Source of the DNA: Chrysomallon squamiferum
Lineage: Eukaryota > Mollusca > Gastropoda > Neomphalida > Peltospiridae
Assembly (NCBI GenBank): GCA_012295275.1
Contig: CM022671.1
Span: 13,433,178-13,495,177, forward strand
Direction: 5' to 3'
Length of the DNA stretch: 62,000 nucleotides
Under the pieces are notes generated by a model. The model had not been told where the DNA came from. It ran no database searches and saw nothing but the letters and a program-made list of their open reading frames with translations. Shown here in pieces: positions 42,201-55,586 of this stretch (position 1 is the first letter of the stretch; each line of letters begins with the position of its first letter). The translations under genes and the position numbers were made by a program.

Positions 42201-43081
42201 ATTTAGAAAGAATAAATTAAAAAGTCTGATGTGTTAAGTTTTTCATTTTAACAAGTAACAGTTTTCTTCAGCTTTAAGATACTATATTAGAGCTAGTAAA
42301 GACTCTATTTTAATAATAAAGATTACTTGCTGAGTGCCCTTTCTTTCAAAGCAGTTTGTAATGAGATTATATCAAGAACACGAAAACTGAATGGATAATG
42401 TACTTAAAAAAGTTGCATGCAGTTTATGGTAATGTGAATGTAAATAGAATTTAAATTTCACTTGGATAAGATTTAAGAAGTGACTTTGGAAAAAATGTTT
42501 TTTGGAGAGCCTGTTTGAATGTGGGAATGGACTTCATGAAGCAAATGACAAACAAAAGAGGCCACTGAACAGTGAAATTGTATTGAGTGATCTACTGTGT
42601 TATTTATTATGTATGTAGACTCCATAATTTTTCCCACTGACATTAGTTAACCACATTTATTCCATCATCAATTCCATTATTTATTTTCAAGGCTTTGCCA
42701 CAATTCACTGAACAATCAAATAAAAAGGTAAATACTACTGAATAAACAAATAGCAGAAACTGTATCACATAACTGTTAATGTTTTGCTTTTTAGGGCTTC
42801 CTCAACACAGCCTGTAAATAAAATATTCTTGAGAAATGATGTGCTTAAATAATTTTGATCATTTATTAACCAAGATGGAGGCACTATAGACAATCCAATA
42901 TCATTCCAAAGCAGATTTAATCACTTAAATCATAATTAATGCAGTTAAATCAACATCTTATGAAAAGAATGGTTATTTTGCTAAACAACTAGAAACTTTC
43001 AAACATAATTCAAGAGGTTCTGGTTGAGGAAAATGAACATAATCAAATGTAATTAAAGGATCGTTCCAATGTAAACAATTA

Positions 43082-43135
<54 letters not shown>

Positions 43136-45039
43136 GTTATATTAGTATTATTATTATTTTCAAACTTGTCCTACATTTCATTTTAGGAAAAGACAACAAA
43201 ATGGAAACAAATTGGGATTCATGTAACCAATGGTGTCTGTTATTAGCAAGGATTAATTGCTTGTACAAAGTGATCACTTGGAAATAAACTAAATATATTT
43301 AATCTTTTTTATTTAAGGCACATTCTGTCCTTGTCTGTTCTGTTAAAAAAATCAGTTTGAGATACTATTTGTTTCCACAACTGCAAGCACTCTGGTAAAC
43401 CTTTCATTGAATGGTACAACAACATACATTTTCAAAATAATAGTTTGTTATATTGTTTTACAGGTTTAAAATTAATGTTGTGAAAGTATAGTTGTAATGT
43501 TTTTTATTTTACTTTTGCAGGAACAAAATAAAACATGACAGGTAAAAGTAATAGTACTGTTATACATTTATTCTGGGCAGTTTGTTAATATATCTTTATT
43601 GTGTCATATGATTCCAGTAAATATTAAATTACATTGTAAATTTCAGTTTTTGTAATAAAAATATCTTAAAATTCTGCCTCCGAGGTTTTTCAAACTCTCT
43701 GAAAATAAGAAATAGAAAGAAAATGCTTTGTACCTGAAAAATATCACATAGTTAACGATGAATGATAATGGGATGTAGGATATAAGCAGCTGGTCCAAAA
43801 TTGACAAAAGGCCCCCATCAATAAATTTGCAAGGTAAGACAAGAGCCCCCCAAAATAAAATATATTGCAGGAAAAAAGCACCCCCATAGATATAAAGCAT
43901 ATTTGCAAACAATCACTTTATTAAAACATACATGCTACTTATCTTTATCGAAATTAGCATAATATGATTATCAGTCAATTTAATGAGGTGGTTTTTTTCA
44001 TAAACACAATTAATTACTATGTAATAACTGATAATAATCAATTAAGATAAAGGAGACAATTTGAACAGAGAATTTACATCAAAGCTACACAGTCACATGA
44101 CTCAAAATGAAATAACATTAATTTTGGGTAATTTCACTGTTTTGAATAATGAATATAATTTCTGAAAATAATAAAAGCTGATGCAGATTCCAGATGTAAT
44201 AGTACAACTTCATATTTTCTTAGCTCTGCTGTCACATACGCCTCATATTATTATTATTATGATAGGAAAAAAGTAGCACACTAATTATGTTGCACTTTTC
44301 ACTAAAATTACAAATAAATAATGCATAGATTCTCACTGGCATTTGGGGCATTCCCAGTGGAGATACAACTCTTCCTCTGGGTGTATGAAAAGCCTTTATG
44401 TATTATCTTGTCAGACCTTTTACTGCCCTTTATCAACTCCATTGTGGTACAAGATGTGCAAAGAAAATCCATGCCTTATATATTGGCTGAAAACCTAATT
44501 TGTTTTACTCAATTCTCATAAATTGTTTTACTTTAATAATTGATATCTAATAAATCCATTTAAGTGTTTTACTGTGTATGTGTACACTTTAACCTGTAAA
44601 CATATTCATTACCTGTTGATTCCAAGCATCCAGCTGATATCAGTTCACTCATACTCTGTTTATGTGGATAACTTTTAAAATTGCTATAACTTCTGTGTGT
44701 TATTATAACTTCTTTAGGGGGTAACATTATGGAAATATTATTTGCTTGATTTTTTAAATTATAGGTTTTTTTTCCAGAAAACCTGATTCTTCAAGACATG
44801 AATCTGAACAAACAGCAGACAGTAATACAAATTTATCTTCAACTGCTCCAAGTTGTTCCAGCTCAGTACTACCATCCACACTGCCACCTCCATCAGCAAT
44901 GACAACAGTGGTACAGATAGAAAGTCCAGTTCTTACAAAAAGACAGGCTCTGCTGGGAGAAATTCACAAAGGAAAAAAACTGAAAAAAGTTGTAACTAAT
45001 GATAGAAGCAATCCAAGAGCTTTTCAAACTGTTTTTTAA
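34294..45039 (+). CDS. SLOB/PXK-family transmembrane pseudokinase
   Basis: Related to Drosophila slowpoke-binding protein (Slob), which modulates BK potassium channels, and to vertebrate PXK. Fifteen coding exons: 34294-34335, 35113-35183, 35602-35702, 36086-36163, 36463-36614, 37314-37424, 37807-37902, 38343-38428, 38616-38722, 39630-39727, 40146-40199, 40457-40522, 40927-40988, 43521-43541, 44778-45039; 1407 nt, 468 residues, all in phase. Residues 15-37 form one hydrophobic helix (VPVLIGIFLLALLTFILYCV), then a basic stop and YRFPYERIGEYD. The kinase-like domain follows; its catalytic loop reads NRNLHSGNILFD, without the HRD aspartate, and DFG is replaced by RIGG, so phosphotransfer is unlikely. 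The tail is Ser/Thr/Pro-rich, then a WH2-like actin-binding motif (about 436-453, RQALLGEIHKGKKLKKV). There is no PX domain, unlike PXK. Exon 14 is a 21-nt microexon. Confidence 0.87.
36213..36267. repeat. AC dinucleotide microsatellite
   Basis: Long (AC)n run, interrupted once by AAAA, in intron 4 of the SLOB-like gene. Confidence 0.95.
36797..36949. repeat. Tandem duplication, two units of about 75 bp
   Basis: The unit beginning CAAAATACTGCTTTCTACTA and ending TTTTTTTTGACC occurs twice in direct succession with few differences, which implies a recent duplication in intron 5 of the SLOB-like gene. Confidence 0.85.
41490..41660. repeat. Degenerate minisatellite-like tract
   Basis: Four loosely related segments share the pattern TTGTnAAAGTCTGACAAGAA (for example at 41490, 41526, 41592 and 41630), separated by irregular spacers. 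It lies in the 2.5-kb intron 13 of the SLOB-like gene and could be an old tandem array. Confidence 0.4.
43084..43135. repeat. TTA trinucleotide microsatellite
   Basis: About 17 ATT/TTA units in intron 13 of the SLOB-like gene, continuing imperfectly to about 43158. Confidence 0.95.
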
Positions 45040-48000
45040 TTTTCTTTACAGTAAGACGGCTCCAATGTATGATAACTTAATCAGCTATTTTGTTCACTAC
45101 TCAAGTCATTGCTACAGTGCTTTGTATTATTGGTTTTTAATCTGAAAGTTTGTGTGAGAGATGGTATTAAACTTTGATCCTGGACCTATTGCTGCTTAAA
45201 ACAAATTGTCAACAAGTGAGGCTGAAATGTGTGGATGGAAAAGGAGTCTTGATACAATGATGATGTATACAAATAAATAAGATTCTATATATTGAGATCT
45301 TTAACAGACTAAATGAATCAAAATACTGTATATCAGGTAATCTAGGTTTGACACTGATAACAAAGACTTATAGTAAATTATATTTTTGTTTGCATTATGT
45401 CTTGTAACACTGATATTAAGAGATTCATTATATTACTGAATAAATTTAATGGTTACATAAATTATGACCTAATTCTCAACCAATCATTTTAAGAAATGCA
45501 ATTTGTGCTAAATATCTGTATCAACCATTTATACCATTTGTATTTCAGTATAACAGTTTAGGCATTCTTTGTAGAGAAATTTTATTTTTAAATATTTCTG
45601 TTGCTGCTTTTTTCAAATTTTGTACGATGTAGTGTTTTGAACTGTTAATTTTCCATATTTTTGGCTTATTCATGTGTATTAGGGACATTTGGATATAGAT
45701 TTTGTGTTAAATACACAAAAGACGTTATTATTGTGCTCTTATTTATGCTTTCTATATCAAAAATTTGATATTTTTCTCAAGGTTGTTCACAATGTAATTA
45801 GTGTAAAATGAAAATTCACTTTTAGTTACTATCATTATTTTATGAATTTATTTATTCATTTTTACTGTTAATGTGTTAATGCTATACAGTTTATAATTTT
45901 TACTGATGTCCAGATATGTTTTGATTTCTACAGTGCACTTGTTTGTTTGAATCATTCTTTCTAGATGTTTCATAAAACATGTTTGAAAGTTAAGACACGT
46001 TTTGAGGTGTTTGCTTCTTATTTCTTTGTTGTTTTTTTAACTTTTATTTAACTGCTATAAATTATTTCATAAAAAAATATTCCATTGCAATCAGTTCTTT
46101 GTTTGTATACAAGAGTATTACTATGGTACTTTCTAGTCTTTTGAAGGCATTTCTTTAAATTATAATTTCTGTGTTTCAAAATTATTTAAGAAAAATACTA
46201 CTTATATGATTAAAAAAAAAAAAAAAAAAAAGCCTGATGCAAAAGACTTCATATAATATTCATTACTTAAGGTTGGATCCTGCATTTAGCAAGAGGAAAA
46301 TTTGCAACAGAGGTCATCAAATATTGCATGATATAAAAAATATATATATATCAACTGAGTATCAAAGCTGAAATATGCAGTATGAATATGTAGAACAGAG
46401 AAATAATAACCACTGTTTCCTATTCTATAACAGTCAGTATTTAATGTTTTTAAAGTAATTAGTTCATAAAAGCAAGATAGGCTAAGATGTCTGCCTCCTG
46501 TTAGCACTGGAAACAACTGCATGATTACATGACATGACCATATATGGCAACTGCTGCCTAGAGTTTAAGGAGAAACACTAATAGAACAAGGATTGAACTC
46601 TGACCCTTGACATGACAAGGGTCAGTGAAGGTAAGCATCTTTATATTTAGTTAATAATGATTTCATTTATATGTGCTGCAGATCAGCTGAGGTCAGTAAT
46701 TAATTTAGGCTTATTCCCATATATATCTACTAAAAAGAGTAATTAAGATATATATTAAAGAAGAGACAATCATTATATTTTACTGGTGGCCTGACATTTA
46801 TTTTGAATGTGCTAGCACACAATTTATTAAATGTCTTGACATAACTTAATGTATCAGTAGTTACAATTTATAAGAATTAATGTGATTAGTTTTAAAAATA
46901 AACATAACTGATACACAGTATTTTCTCAGTAAATGCAGCTCATACATATTATTTCTATTAGGTGTTGACACTGGTTGTGTGGGGTGTCACTGAGAGCATT
47001 ACTTACACCGTAAATTTACATTGCTGGTATTTGTATCTTTATGATAGCTATTGTTCTTTTCTTGGTGATATTAGTTATTTTCACTGCAGCCACAATACGA
47101 ATAATAATTATAGACATTTTATATGTTTATATATGTATTTGAAAGGCTTATGGTTCAGTTGTTGTCTTATGAATGTATTGTGGCCAGGCGCATACAGAAC
47201 CCTCACACAAAACTACACAAGTTTTATTTCAATTACATCTTTATTTCCTCTGCCCATTTATACATGATATATGATAACATTCTTATAAAAGTATAGTAAT
47301 TATATACAGAGAATTGGCTCAAATGTCTTTCTCATTTGCCTGATATTCTCTCTTCTCTCTTGAACTCTTTCACCACAGTCACACAGATAACATTTCACAC
47401 CCTTGACCAATACTGGCTGACCATTACTGTCCTGGAACCCACCAGTGACAGTGTTTACCTTATTTTAATGTACTAGATGTTTTGGAGGAATTTCCCAAGT
47501 AATTTACGTTTAAACCTCACATGTTAATGGTGTTTGTGTGTCTTTAGATGTGCTTTTAGTTCAGTCCCTCACAGTATAAAGGAGTTTTATACAGATTTTT
47601 TTTACAGCATAATTGATTCTAGTTAACATAAGCAGTAGAAATTATTACAGGCAGATGTACTGTATTAGTATTAGTATGCCAGGAGTCTAAGTGCAAGAAA
47701 TACAAAAACATGAAATCACATCCATTAATCTCATGTTGGCTAGGTATTGATGTTTTCCTACAAAAGACAGCATAAACAATGGACTTAAAATTGATGTTAA
47801 CTACTTTTGTTAAAAATTACTTCTAACACATAGGACTGGGTTAAACTGGTATCAAATAGGATTGAATGAACTTCAAGAAAATCTTAAGTGATTTAATTAT
47901 CACCTATTTTATACTGATAGATTATTTCATTAGTATGACAGTGAGTGGGACTATATTAATGGAATTACAAGCTTCGTATTATATCACTTCTACTTGAATA

Positions 48001-48947
48001 TGTGATTCTGATATCATGTAATAATATGGATAGAGAATGTTGAACTGTAGCAGTTTTATTCATGGATAATTCCTTACAGAAACCATGATTAAAGAACTCT
48101 GACAATTGATATTAATATTTAAATGCATGTAATTGACTTCTCAGGTTTGATTGTTATGAACTATATTATATATTTGATAATATTTTTGTTGAATGTATTT
48201 GTTTATAATTATTTTATTTTTATCTAAACAGAGTTTTTTAGTTAGGTTTTTGTTTATTGTTTGATTTATTCTTATTTTTTTATGCTTATATTAATTAAAT
48301 TTGTGTTATGATCCTGGTCAGTTTGCCTTGGAAATGCCACTTACACAGTATTATTTTAATATTTCTATATCAGGGATTATCTGTTACTAAACCCTTTGAT
48401 TTGTTACCCTGGCTTGGCTGTTTGTTCATAGGACAACTTATATTGTGAAACTAACTAGTTACATATATATTATATATATTATCTACCATACCACATCACA
48501 TTATCCGACCCACCCCACTGCAAATAGATCAAGTTTTATAGATGTCTTTCTACACTTATTAATGTTTACCTCTAGATAGGAACAATAGTATTCAAAATTC
48601 ATTGTCTAAGTAATCAATAATAATGATTATCAAAATGTTTTAAAATGTATCAGAAAAAAGAAAATAGTTTGGAATGTGTCATATAAAATACATTTGTTTA
48701 TGATTTATTTGGTATAATATATTTATAAATTTTATGTTCAAAATCCTTCTAAAGCTAACAATTTGAGATTTATATATGGCATCATTTGCACAATTGTGTA
48801 ATATTAGGTATGATTAATTTGAAAATAATTATTGGTTTTATCAATGTTTTCACCACAAATAAACCTCTGTAAACTATATTAATAATTTCTGTCTGCAAAT
48901 CAGGATTCTGGATAGTTGATGTGCATAAATATATATTAATGTTAAAT
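45040..48947. other. Intergenic region between the SLOB-like gene and CTSC (convergent)
   Basis: This should hold the 3' UTR of the SLOB-like gene (AATAAA words at 45272 and about 45440) and that of minus-strand CTSC. An A homopolymer lies at about 46211-46231. Positions 47185-47460 are less A/T-rich and might be a repeat, but I could not find its ends. The frame at 46962-47267 has no family motif and I do not call it a gene. Confidence 0.5.
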
Positions 48948-51900
48948 TTAGATGATTGGAAATGATTGCACTCCCATGCTTTCAAAAGCACACTCATCAA
49001 CTCCTCGCAGGATTCTGAAATAACCATCTTCTCCCCAGCCAGTACCCCAGCTGTTCTTTACAATCCAGTACTTATCTCCAGACACTCTGTCTACACCATA
49101 ACCAACTAACAACACAGCATGGTTTGTCTGCTCAAAAGGGTTAAATGTATCTATAAGTTCAGTGTGCCGATAAACACCACTTCTGTAATGCTTGAAATCT
49201 GGGTAGACCTCAAAGCCAACTGCTATTGGTCCATACTTCACAAGGTTTATCATTAACACTGCTTCGTTGCATCTGGAAGTAAAATCTGATAAATCTTTCT
49301 GTTTGTTTTGAAATATTATGGAGGTAGCTTTGATTTCAAAAAATGTTCAGTACATGTTTCTCTGACAAATATGCACAATTCTGATAAATAATTTAATGTC
49401 TAAAGAAATAAATGGATGTTTTTTCTGTAAAGCAAATCTCTGTCTTGTGAAACAGACATAGGTGATTATATAATGCTAATAAAACATTTGAAATATTCTT
49501 TGGTTCTAGTTCAAACTGAGTTGCCATGTGTAATTAACCAGCACACATAACAAAAAATTGAAAATTTGTTTTTATATTTTAGTCCTAAAATCAATCCATT
49601 TTGGGAATTATATATACAAAATCTAACAGTTCATTAGAATTTCTAAAAACAAGCCCTATCCATAAACAGTAGATCTCCTTCTTCTAGTTCTATTATAGGA
49701 CACACATATTTATCATTTTAAAAAAATGTGGAAGAACATACGCTCCATAGAATCCTCCAGTGTACTGATATTTGGTTGAATAATGTCTCTTGCAGCCTGG
49801 GTCAGTGGAACATTTGCTGTCTTGACCTTTGTATGGATTGCATTTTTCATTTACTAGTCCAAAATCTTCCGCATATTTTCCTCCAATGAGATATGGAAAA
49901 CCTCCAGAACAGCCTAAATCATATGATTAAAAATAATCTGAATAATAAATTATAGGAATATAATAATAATAATAAATGATTTAACAAGATCCATCAGTAA
50001 CAGATAACAGATTAAATTTAATTTTGCTATAGCATTTTAATTATTCTATACTAATAATAGTTAATGTAAATATTATTTTATGATTACTTTTTCTTTTTCA
50101 TATATTAGATTGTGGAGTGAAACGTTTTTATATTTGATATTAAAATAGGAAACGAAAATTATATTATAAATATTAATTATGTAAATCATTTATTTATTAC
50201 ATTTACATCATTTTTTCTTATTGTACAACAATAATGAATGAAAATCTGTTTTGAACAATTACTGATACATTAAAACAGATTTAATTTATTTTGAAGAGTT
50301 ACTGAATGGTTAATATAAATATTTATTTTACTTTTTATTTTGCCTCAGAATAAACAGAATTTATTTGAATAATGATGTTTATACCCTGTGAATATTCACT
50401 ACATTCTACAATGTCTTGAGGTGAAAATACAGGTCTCTCTGTGTTGTTTGTCATAATCCTTACTCGAGCTTCATTCATTGCCATAGATGCAAAAGCATAA
50501 CAACTGCCACAGGCTCCTGTAATATTAAAAATATTAAAACCTAATACTCTGATGCAAAGAAAATCATGTATAGTTATTTTCTATAAGTGGTACATCGATG
50601 GTTTTCTTATCAGGCCTTGCTAAAAGTGTTTTTATAAGTGACTTTATCAAGTCCATTGAATACATCTAATGATTTTTTACAATTTAGAAATTGTTTAAAT
50701 TTTACATATTTGTTAATAAAATGTAATTAGTTTTGTGAAAAAAACAGTTTCTTTAAATGAAAATATTAATTTACATGAAGTCAAAACATACAATCAAAGA
50801 ACAAACTGAATTCCTTTTAAAGATGAATTTAATTAACTTTGTATCATTTAGAAATTGTTTACATTTTATGTATTTGTTAAGGAAAAACCTGTTATGTCTG
50901 TTTCTGAAAAATGCAGTATTTTTAAATTAAACTTTATTCATTGACATGATGTCAAAAGATGCAGAATTATTGATAAAGAACAGTTGAAATAAAATAAATG
51001 AATGATTAATGGCAACAAACCCTGATTTCTGACAGGAGATACAAATGAAATTCCGTGTTGATTTCTCCAATCAAAATTGTCTGGTAGCTGTTTCATTTTC
51101 ATTTTGTCTTCTTCTGATACTGTTGCAGCCTTTGGAATTCTACAAAAACAAATATTTTTTTAAATTATTATTATTTTTAATTTTTGTATAAAGAACAGCA
51201 AAATTCAGTGTATATTAAAAATACTAAACATGAGTGTCCTGACCAGTTAAAACTTTATGAGGTTTTTGGGAAGGGGATTTTATTTTGGAGGCATTTATTT
51301 ATTTATTTATTTATTTATTTTTGAGCACACAGTAGAATTTTATAGAATTTTCAGAGATTTTCATATATGACTGCAAAGTTATCTGATAATCTTATGCCAT
51401 TAAAATATACATAAATCATACATTCAAATGTATGTGGCAACAAATAATTATTCTTACCCAACAACACGAGAGTTTCTGCCTCCAGCATGCTTAATTAGAT
51501 CTTCTATGGACATTCCCTCATATTCTGGATAAAATGTGGCTTTCCATGATGACTGGACTTTGTTTATTCCATTGATAAAATCTACACTCGTCTTGTACAA
51601 ACTTGTTTGTGTTTAGTAGAATTTTTTTTTTTTTTTTTAAATGTCAATAATATTATGAATATATATAAACTTGAAATAAATGAAATTTTCAAAACATACA
51701 TAAGGTATTGTATTTAATATTAATATGCTGCTGTTCTCTTTTCAATTAAAACTCAATGGTTATTATTTTTACAATATTCAATTCTAATGAAAAAAAATCA
51801 CTGCACTTCCCTGAAATTAATCATATAAATTCCGCTAATGGATATTTCTCTATTATTAAGGTTGGTATAGGGAAATGAAAAACAAATTCCTAATGCATAT

Positions 51901-54900
51901 TTATTAAAAATATTTTACATATTTTCTTATTAGAAAATAATTCGAGCAGAAGATTATTTTTTTCATTAATTTATTAAAATTAATAACATTAATATTATAA
52001 AAAACACATTTTATATTTAAATTTATTTTCTGTTAAATAAAATGATTAATAAAATATTACTGAAAAAGAAAAAAGGAAGAAAGGAAAGGTTTTATATAAT
52101 GACATACTCAACACAATTTGTTTATTGTTATATGTGTCAGACTTAAAATTATATATAACAATAGAAGAAACCAACTATAGCTACTTTATTATTAGCAGCA
52201 AACGATGTTTTACTCTGAATAGTACAAATCACAGAATATGAAAAATAAAGAATGATAAGTGTATGAACATTTAACTACTTCACACTCACCTTGAATGATA
52301 AACTGCAACTGTATCAACATGATGTTTAAAGAGATTTCTTGATTTGATCTTCACCCCCTGGTAACACGCCCAATCCCTGTCAAATATATCATGTGACCAG
52401 CCTGGAAAGGTTTCGCTACAAATACTAGTGACATTTTTGCCTGTCTTCTTATACTTAGAAAATGCAAAATACTTTCTATTGGTTACTACTACTTCAAAAC
52501 CCTGAAGAACAAAAATAAAAAAAATATTTTTTGGTTGTCTAAATTTATAAAAATGAATATTTTTGTTAAGAAAATTAAAACATGAAATTATTACTATCTT
52601 AGCTGAAAGTTTTAAAAGCATATTGGACAGTTAGTTATAAATGAAATATTAAAGGTATTCATATACCTTACTGGTCTAATCAATGTTATGGTCAGACCGT
52701 ACAAAATCAAGAAAGATAATTTTATTATTTATATGATATTAATAATGCCTGGTCATTTATGTCAAATAAAAACAATTAACAATATGTGTCATATGTATGT
52801 GAGTGTGTGTTAGTTTTTTCTTCTGTATATGTGTGTTTCAAGGTAAATTTAATTCCAAGGACATAATATTCAGTATGTGCTCAGCTCCTATTTTTATGGT
52901 TACCAGTACTGTAATGTACATTTCTTGAAAAATGCACCATATATTTACTGACTACTCACATGTTTTGCAAACTTTTCAGCCTATATGACTTACACAAAAA
53001 TCTTTATTTACTTTTTGGTTGGTTTTCTTATTTTGCTTTGTTCCATATGTCAGAAATGAATTTATATGGGAAACTGAAAAATCTAATACTCTAAATATAT
53101 ACTACTTAGCTATTAACTATAGCAATATGAATCATATAAAGAAAAGCAAAACTATTAATGAAATATACGATGAATGAGAGTCTCTCTGATAACCTACTTT
53201 ACATTTGCAAATGAATGTTATTAAATTCGACACTTGTATAAAATATTATAATTGTGACACCATAATGAAAGAGGTATTTAATAGCAGTGTAATTATTACT
53301 TGAATATGAATAATAATTATGGATAATAATAGATAATTTATTGGGTGTTTTTTATTATCCATAATTGGAGGGATTCAACTAAATCATCCACCACAGTATT
53401 TTATTGTAATAAGGATACATAAACAGCACTAATGCATTCAAGTTTTATTTCTCTTTATTTGAACTTCAGATACTTGGGAAATTCCTCCAAGACACCTGTG
53501 ACATTAATATATAGTAAACAGTGTCAATGGAGATATCTTAAAGACCCCAATACAAAAATGATCCATCAATATTGATCAGATAAGTCATCAGTCAGACTGT
53601 GTTGAATGATAGTACATTTATATATATATATACAGAGAGAAAGAGAAAGATAATATCTGGCAAGAAAGAAAGGTGCATACATAATTAGATATTTGCATAT
53701 GTGTAAGTGTGGGGGATGTAGGAAAAAAATGGCACTGGAAAAAGGCATTATGCAAATTTGGAAAAAATGACACCCTACTTTATTTTCTCTGTAAAGTTGC
53801 ATAAAAAAAACTTAAAAGTACTTTTGAAAATACAATTTATTCATGGAATATTGCTACTTATATATATATTAATATACAGCATCACTCAACTACTTGGTTT
53901 TGCTTAACGAAGTACAGTATTGTATCAGAGTTTAATACTACAATTATCACATTATTATCACATTTAAAAATACAGTATACATAGCATCACTCCATCATTT
54001 GATTTTGTGTGTGTGTGTGTGTGGCGGAAGGTGCTAGACTTGGGTCTTACTCAGTGGCATGATGGATTCATTGGCTTTTCTTTCGATCGAAGATCTGCCA
54101 GTAGGCCTTGAGTTCCTTCCCAACAATACACCAAAAGGGATGGAACCTTGAAGAATTCCTTCAAGGAGATGGTCACAACATCTGCTGGAAACCTCATGGT
54201 AACCAAAATCAAATGAAGGAGTGATGCTCTGTATTTTTTATACTGTATTTTTAAATGTGATAATGATGCGATAATTGTAGTATTAAACTCTGATACAATA
54301 CTGTACTTTGTTAAGCAAAACCAAGTAGCTGTGTGATGCTGTATATTAATATACATTTAAGTAGCTATACTGCATGAATAAATTATGTTTTCAAAAGTAT
54401 TTTTAAGGTTTTCTGAACGCAACTATACAGAAAAAATAAAGTAGGGTGTCATTTTTCCAAATTTGCATATGCCTTTTTCCAGTGCCCTTTTTCCCCCACA
54501 TCCCCCCAGATACACACATATGCACATATCTAATTATGTACAAAGACACATACACCAATAAAACACATATCTTAATTTAATTTGCAAACCTGATTGTAAA
54601 TCAAAGTCCAAAAACCCTTGTTGCCATATTCATCTATGGCTAAATCAGGAAAATACAGCTGTATACTCAGAGTTGAAACGACTGGTGCTAAAACTTGTGT
54701 AAAAGACAAATTTAATATAACAAAGCTCTAACAGAATTTTAAATTATATGCATATGCATCTACCACATATATACGTAAGAAACTTCATCAGTTCATTGTA
54801 ATATCTTTATCATGCTAGGATAAATTTGTAAATATTATTGTTTTTTGGAAACAGCTTTTAATATATTATTCAGAAGATAATCAAGAACAACAATGGCAAC

Positions 54901-55207
54901 AATACATTAACAATTACTAGTCACTGTAACTGTGTAAGTGTTATTATTATTTTTATTAAAATTTGTGTTTATCAATGCATAAATCGTTATAATTATTAAT
55001 TCAGTTTTATAAGTGACAAAGAAAGCTGCTATTACTTGGTAACTCACTCGTATTTGTACAACTGATATTTCTGTCGTGTCCCCTACTTCCTTCATAAAAT
55101 GTCCACGATCCTACTATCTCTTCGTAAGTACAGTTTGCTGGTGTATCGCATAGAAATGGTAAAATATTTAAAGCTAACGTCTGCAGACAAAATATTAACA
55201 GTAACAT
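48948..55207 (-). CDS. CTSC: CTSC, cathepsin C / dipeptidyl peptidase 1
   Basis: Lysosomal papain-family (C1A) cysteine exopeptidase that removes N-terminal dipeptides and activates serine proteases in vertebrates. Eight coding exons: 55048-55207, 54590-54687, 52290-52501, 51458-51601, 51021-51139, 50385-50516, 49742-49913, 48948-49272; 1362 nt, 453 residues (human 463). A hydrophobic signal peptide ends before DTPANCTY, the conserved start of the exclusion domain that makes this enzyme a dipeptidase. The exclusion domain runs on through [23 protein letters not shown] and [15 protein letters not shown] propeptide follows, then the mature protease at [12 protein letters not shown]. Catalytic residues are C250 ([10 protein letters not shown]), H397 ([11 protein letters not shown]) and N419 ([10 protein letters not shown]). 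The acceptor of exon 4 is unusual: an A-rich tract precedes AG instead of pyrimidines. It diverges from ARL8, another lysosomal gene. Confidence 0.96.
51296..51323. repeat. ATTT tetranucleotide repeat
   Basis: About seven ATTT units in CTSC intron 4. Confidence 0.9.
53678..54540. mobile_element. Long foldback (hairpin) repeat in CTSC intron 2
   Basis: The left arm (about 53678-54006) and right arm (about 54204-54540) are inverted copies of each other over some 330 bp, with about 197 bp of spacer. Shared words include CACCCTACTTTATTTT, CTACTTGGTTTTGCTTAAC and AGTATTGTATCAGAGTTTAA, inverted in the right arm. The outer ends begin CATAATTAGATAT and are flanked by TA on both sides, like a long-terminal-repeat foldback element. 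The spacer has a TG run and less A/T-rich sequence with a small hairpin near 54150-54177. Arms differ by scattered substitutions and short indels. Confidence 0.85.
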
Positions 55208-55278
55208 GTTTAATTAAAAATGTTTATCGAACACCCTGCTAAATTCTGAATACCTTATGTGGTGTATACTGAATTGTG

Positions 55279-55303
55279 ATCATGTGATAAATAATCACAT
55301 GAT
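55279..55303. promoter_or_regulatory. Paired MITF/TFE-type E-boxes as an inverted repeat
   Basis: ATCATGTGAT and ATCACATGAT are perfect inverted copies separated by AAATA, so the two E-box centres are 15 bp apart. Both match TCAYRTGA. They lie 73-96 bp before the CTSC start codon. Confidence 0.6.
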
Positions 55304-55586
55304 ACTATGAAGTATAATTATAGTCACAGTAGTATCATAGTGATTTAATGGAGTAGTGTGACAGAATATATTATTAATATTTTCAGGTGGTTGGGAAGTA
55401 TCCCAGAACAGTTTTCTGTTGTAAATAAACTTTATTTATTTGCATTCTTATACAAAAACAAAATAATCATTTCATTACATTCACTTCAGTTTAGAAGTAA
55501 AGGAAGGAAAGAAAACACGTATTATCATCTAATTTAGCGTATGGTCTTGAAACCGTAACGGAACTTTAACTTGTTTTAACACAAAG

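Noticed and set aside
43643-43912. Minus-strand 89-residue hydrophobic open frame
   Set aside because: Hydrophobicity follows from A/T-rich codons; it lies within the intron of the SLOB-like gene and shows no recognisable motif.
46585-46625. tRNA-like B-box word on the minus strand (GAGTTCAATCC), considered as a tRNA-derived SINE
   Set aside because: No convincing A box, acceptor stem or repeat tail could be found with it.
46962-47267. Plus-strand 101-residue open frame
   Set aside because: No family motif, aromatic-rich random composition, no splice or start context linking it to a gene.
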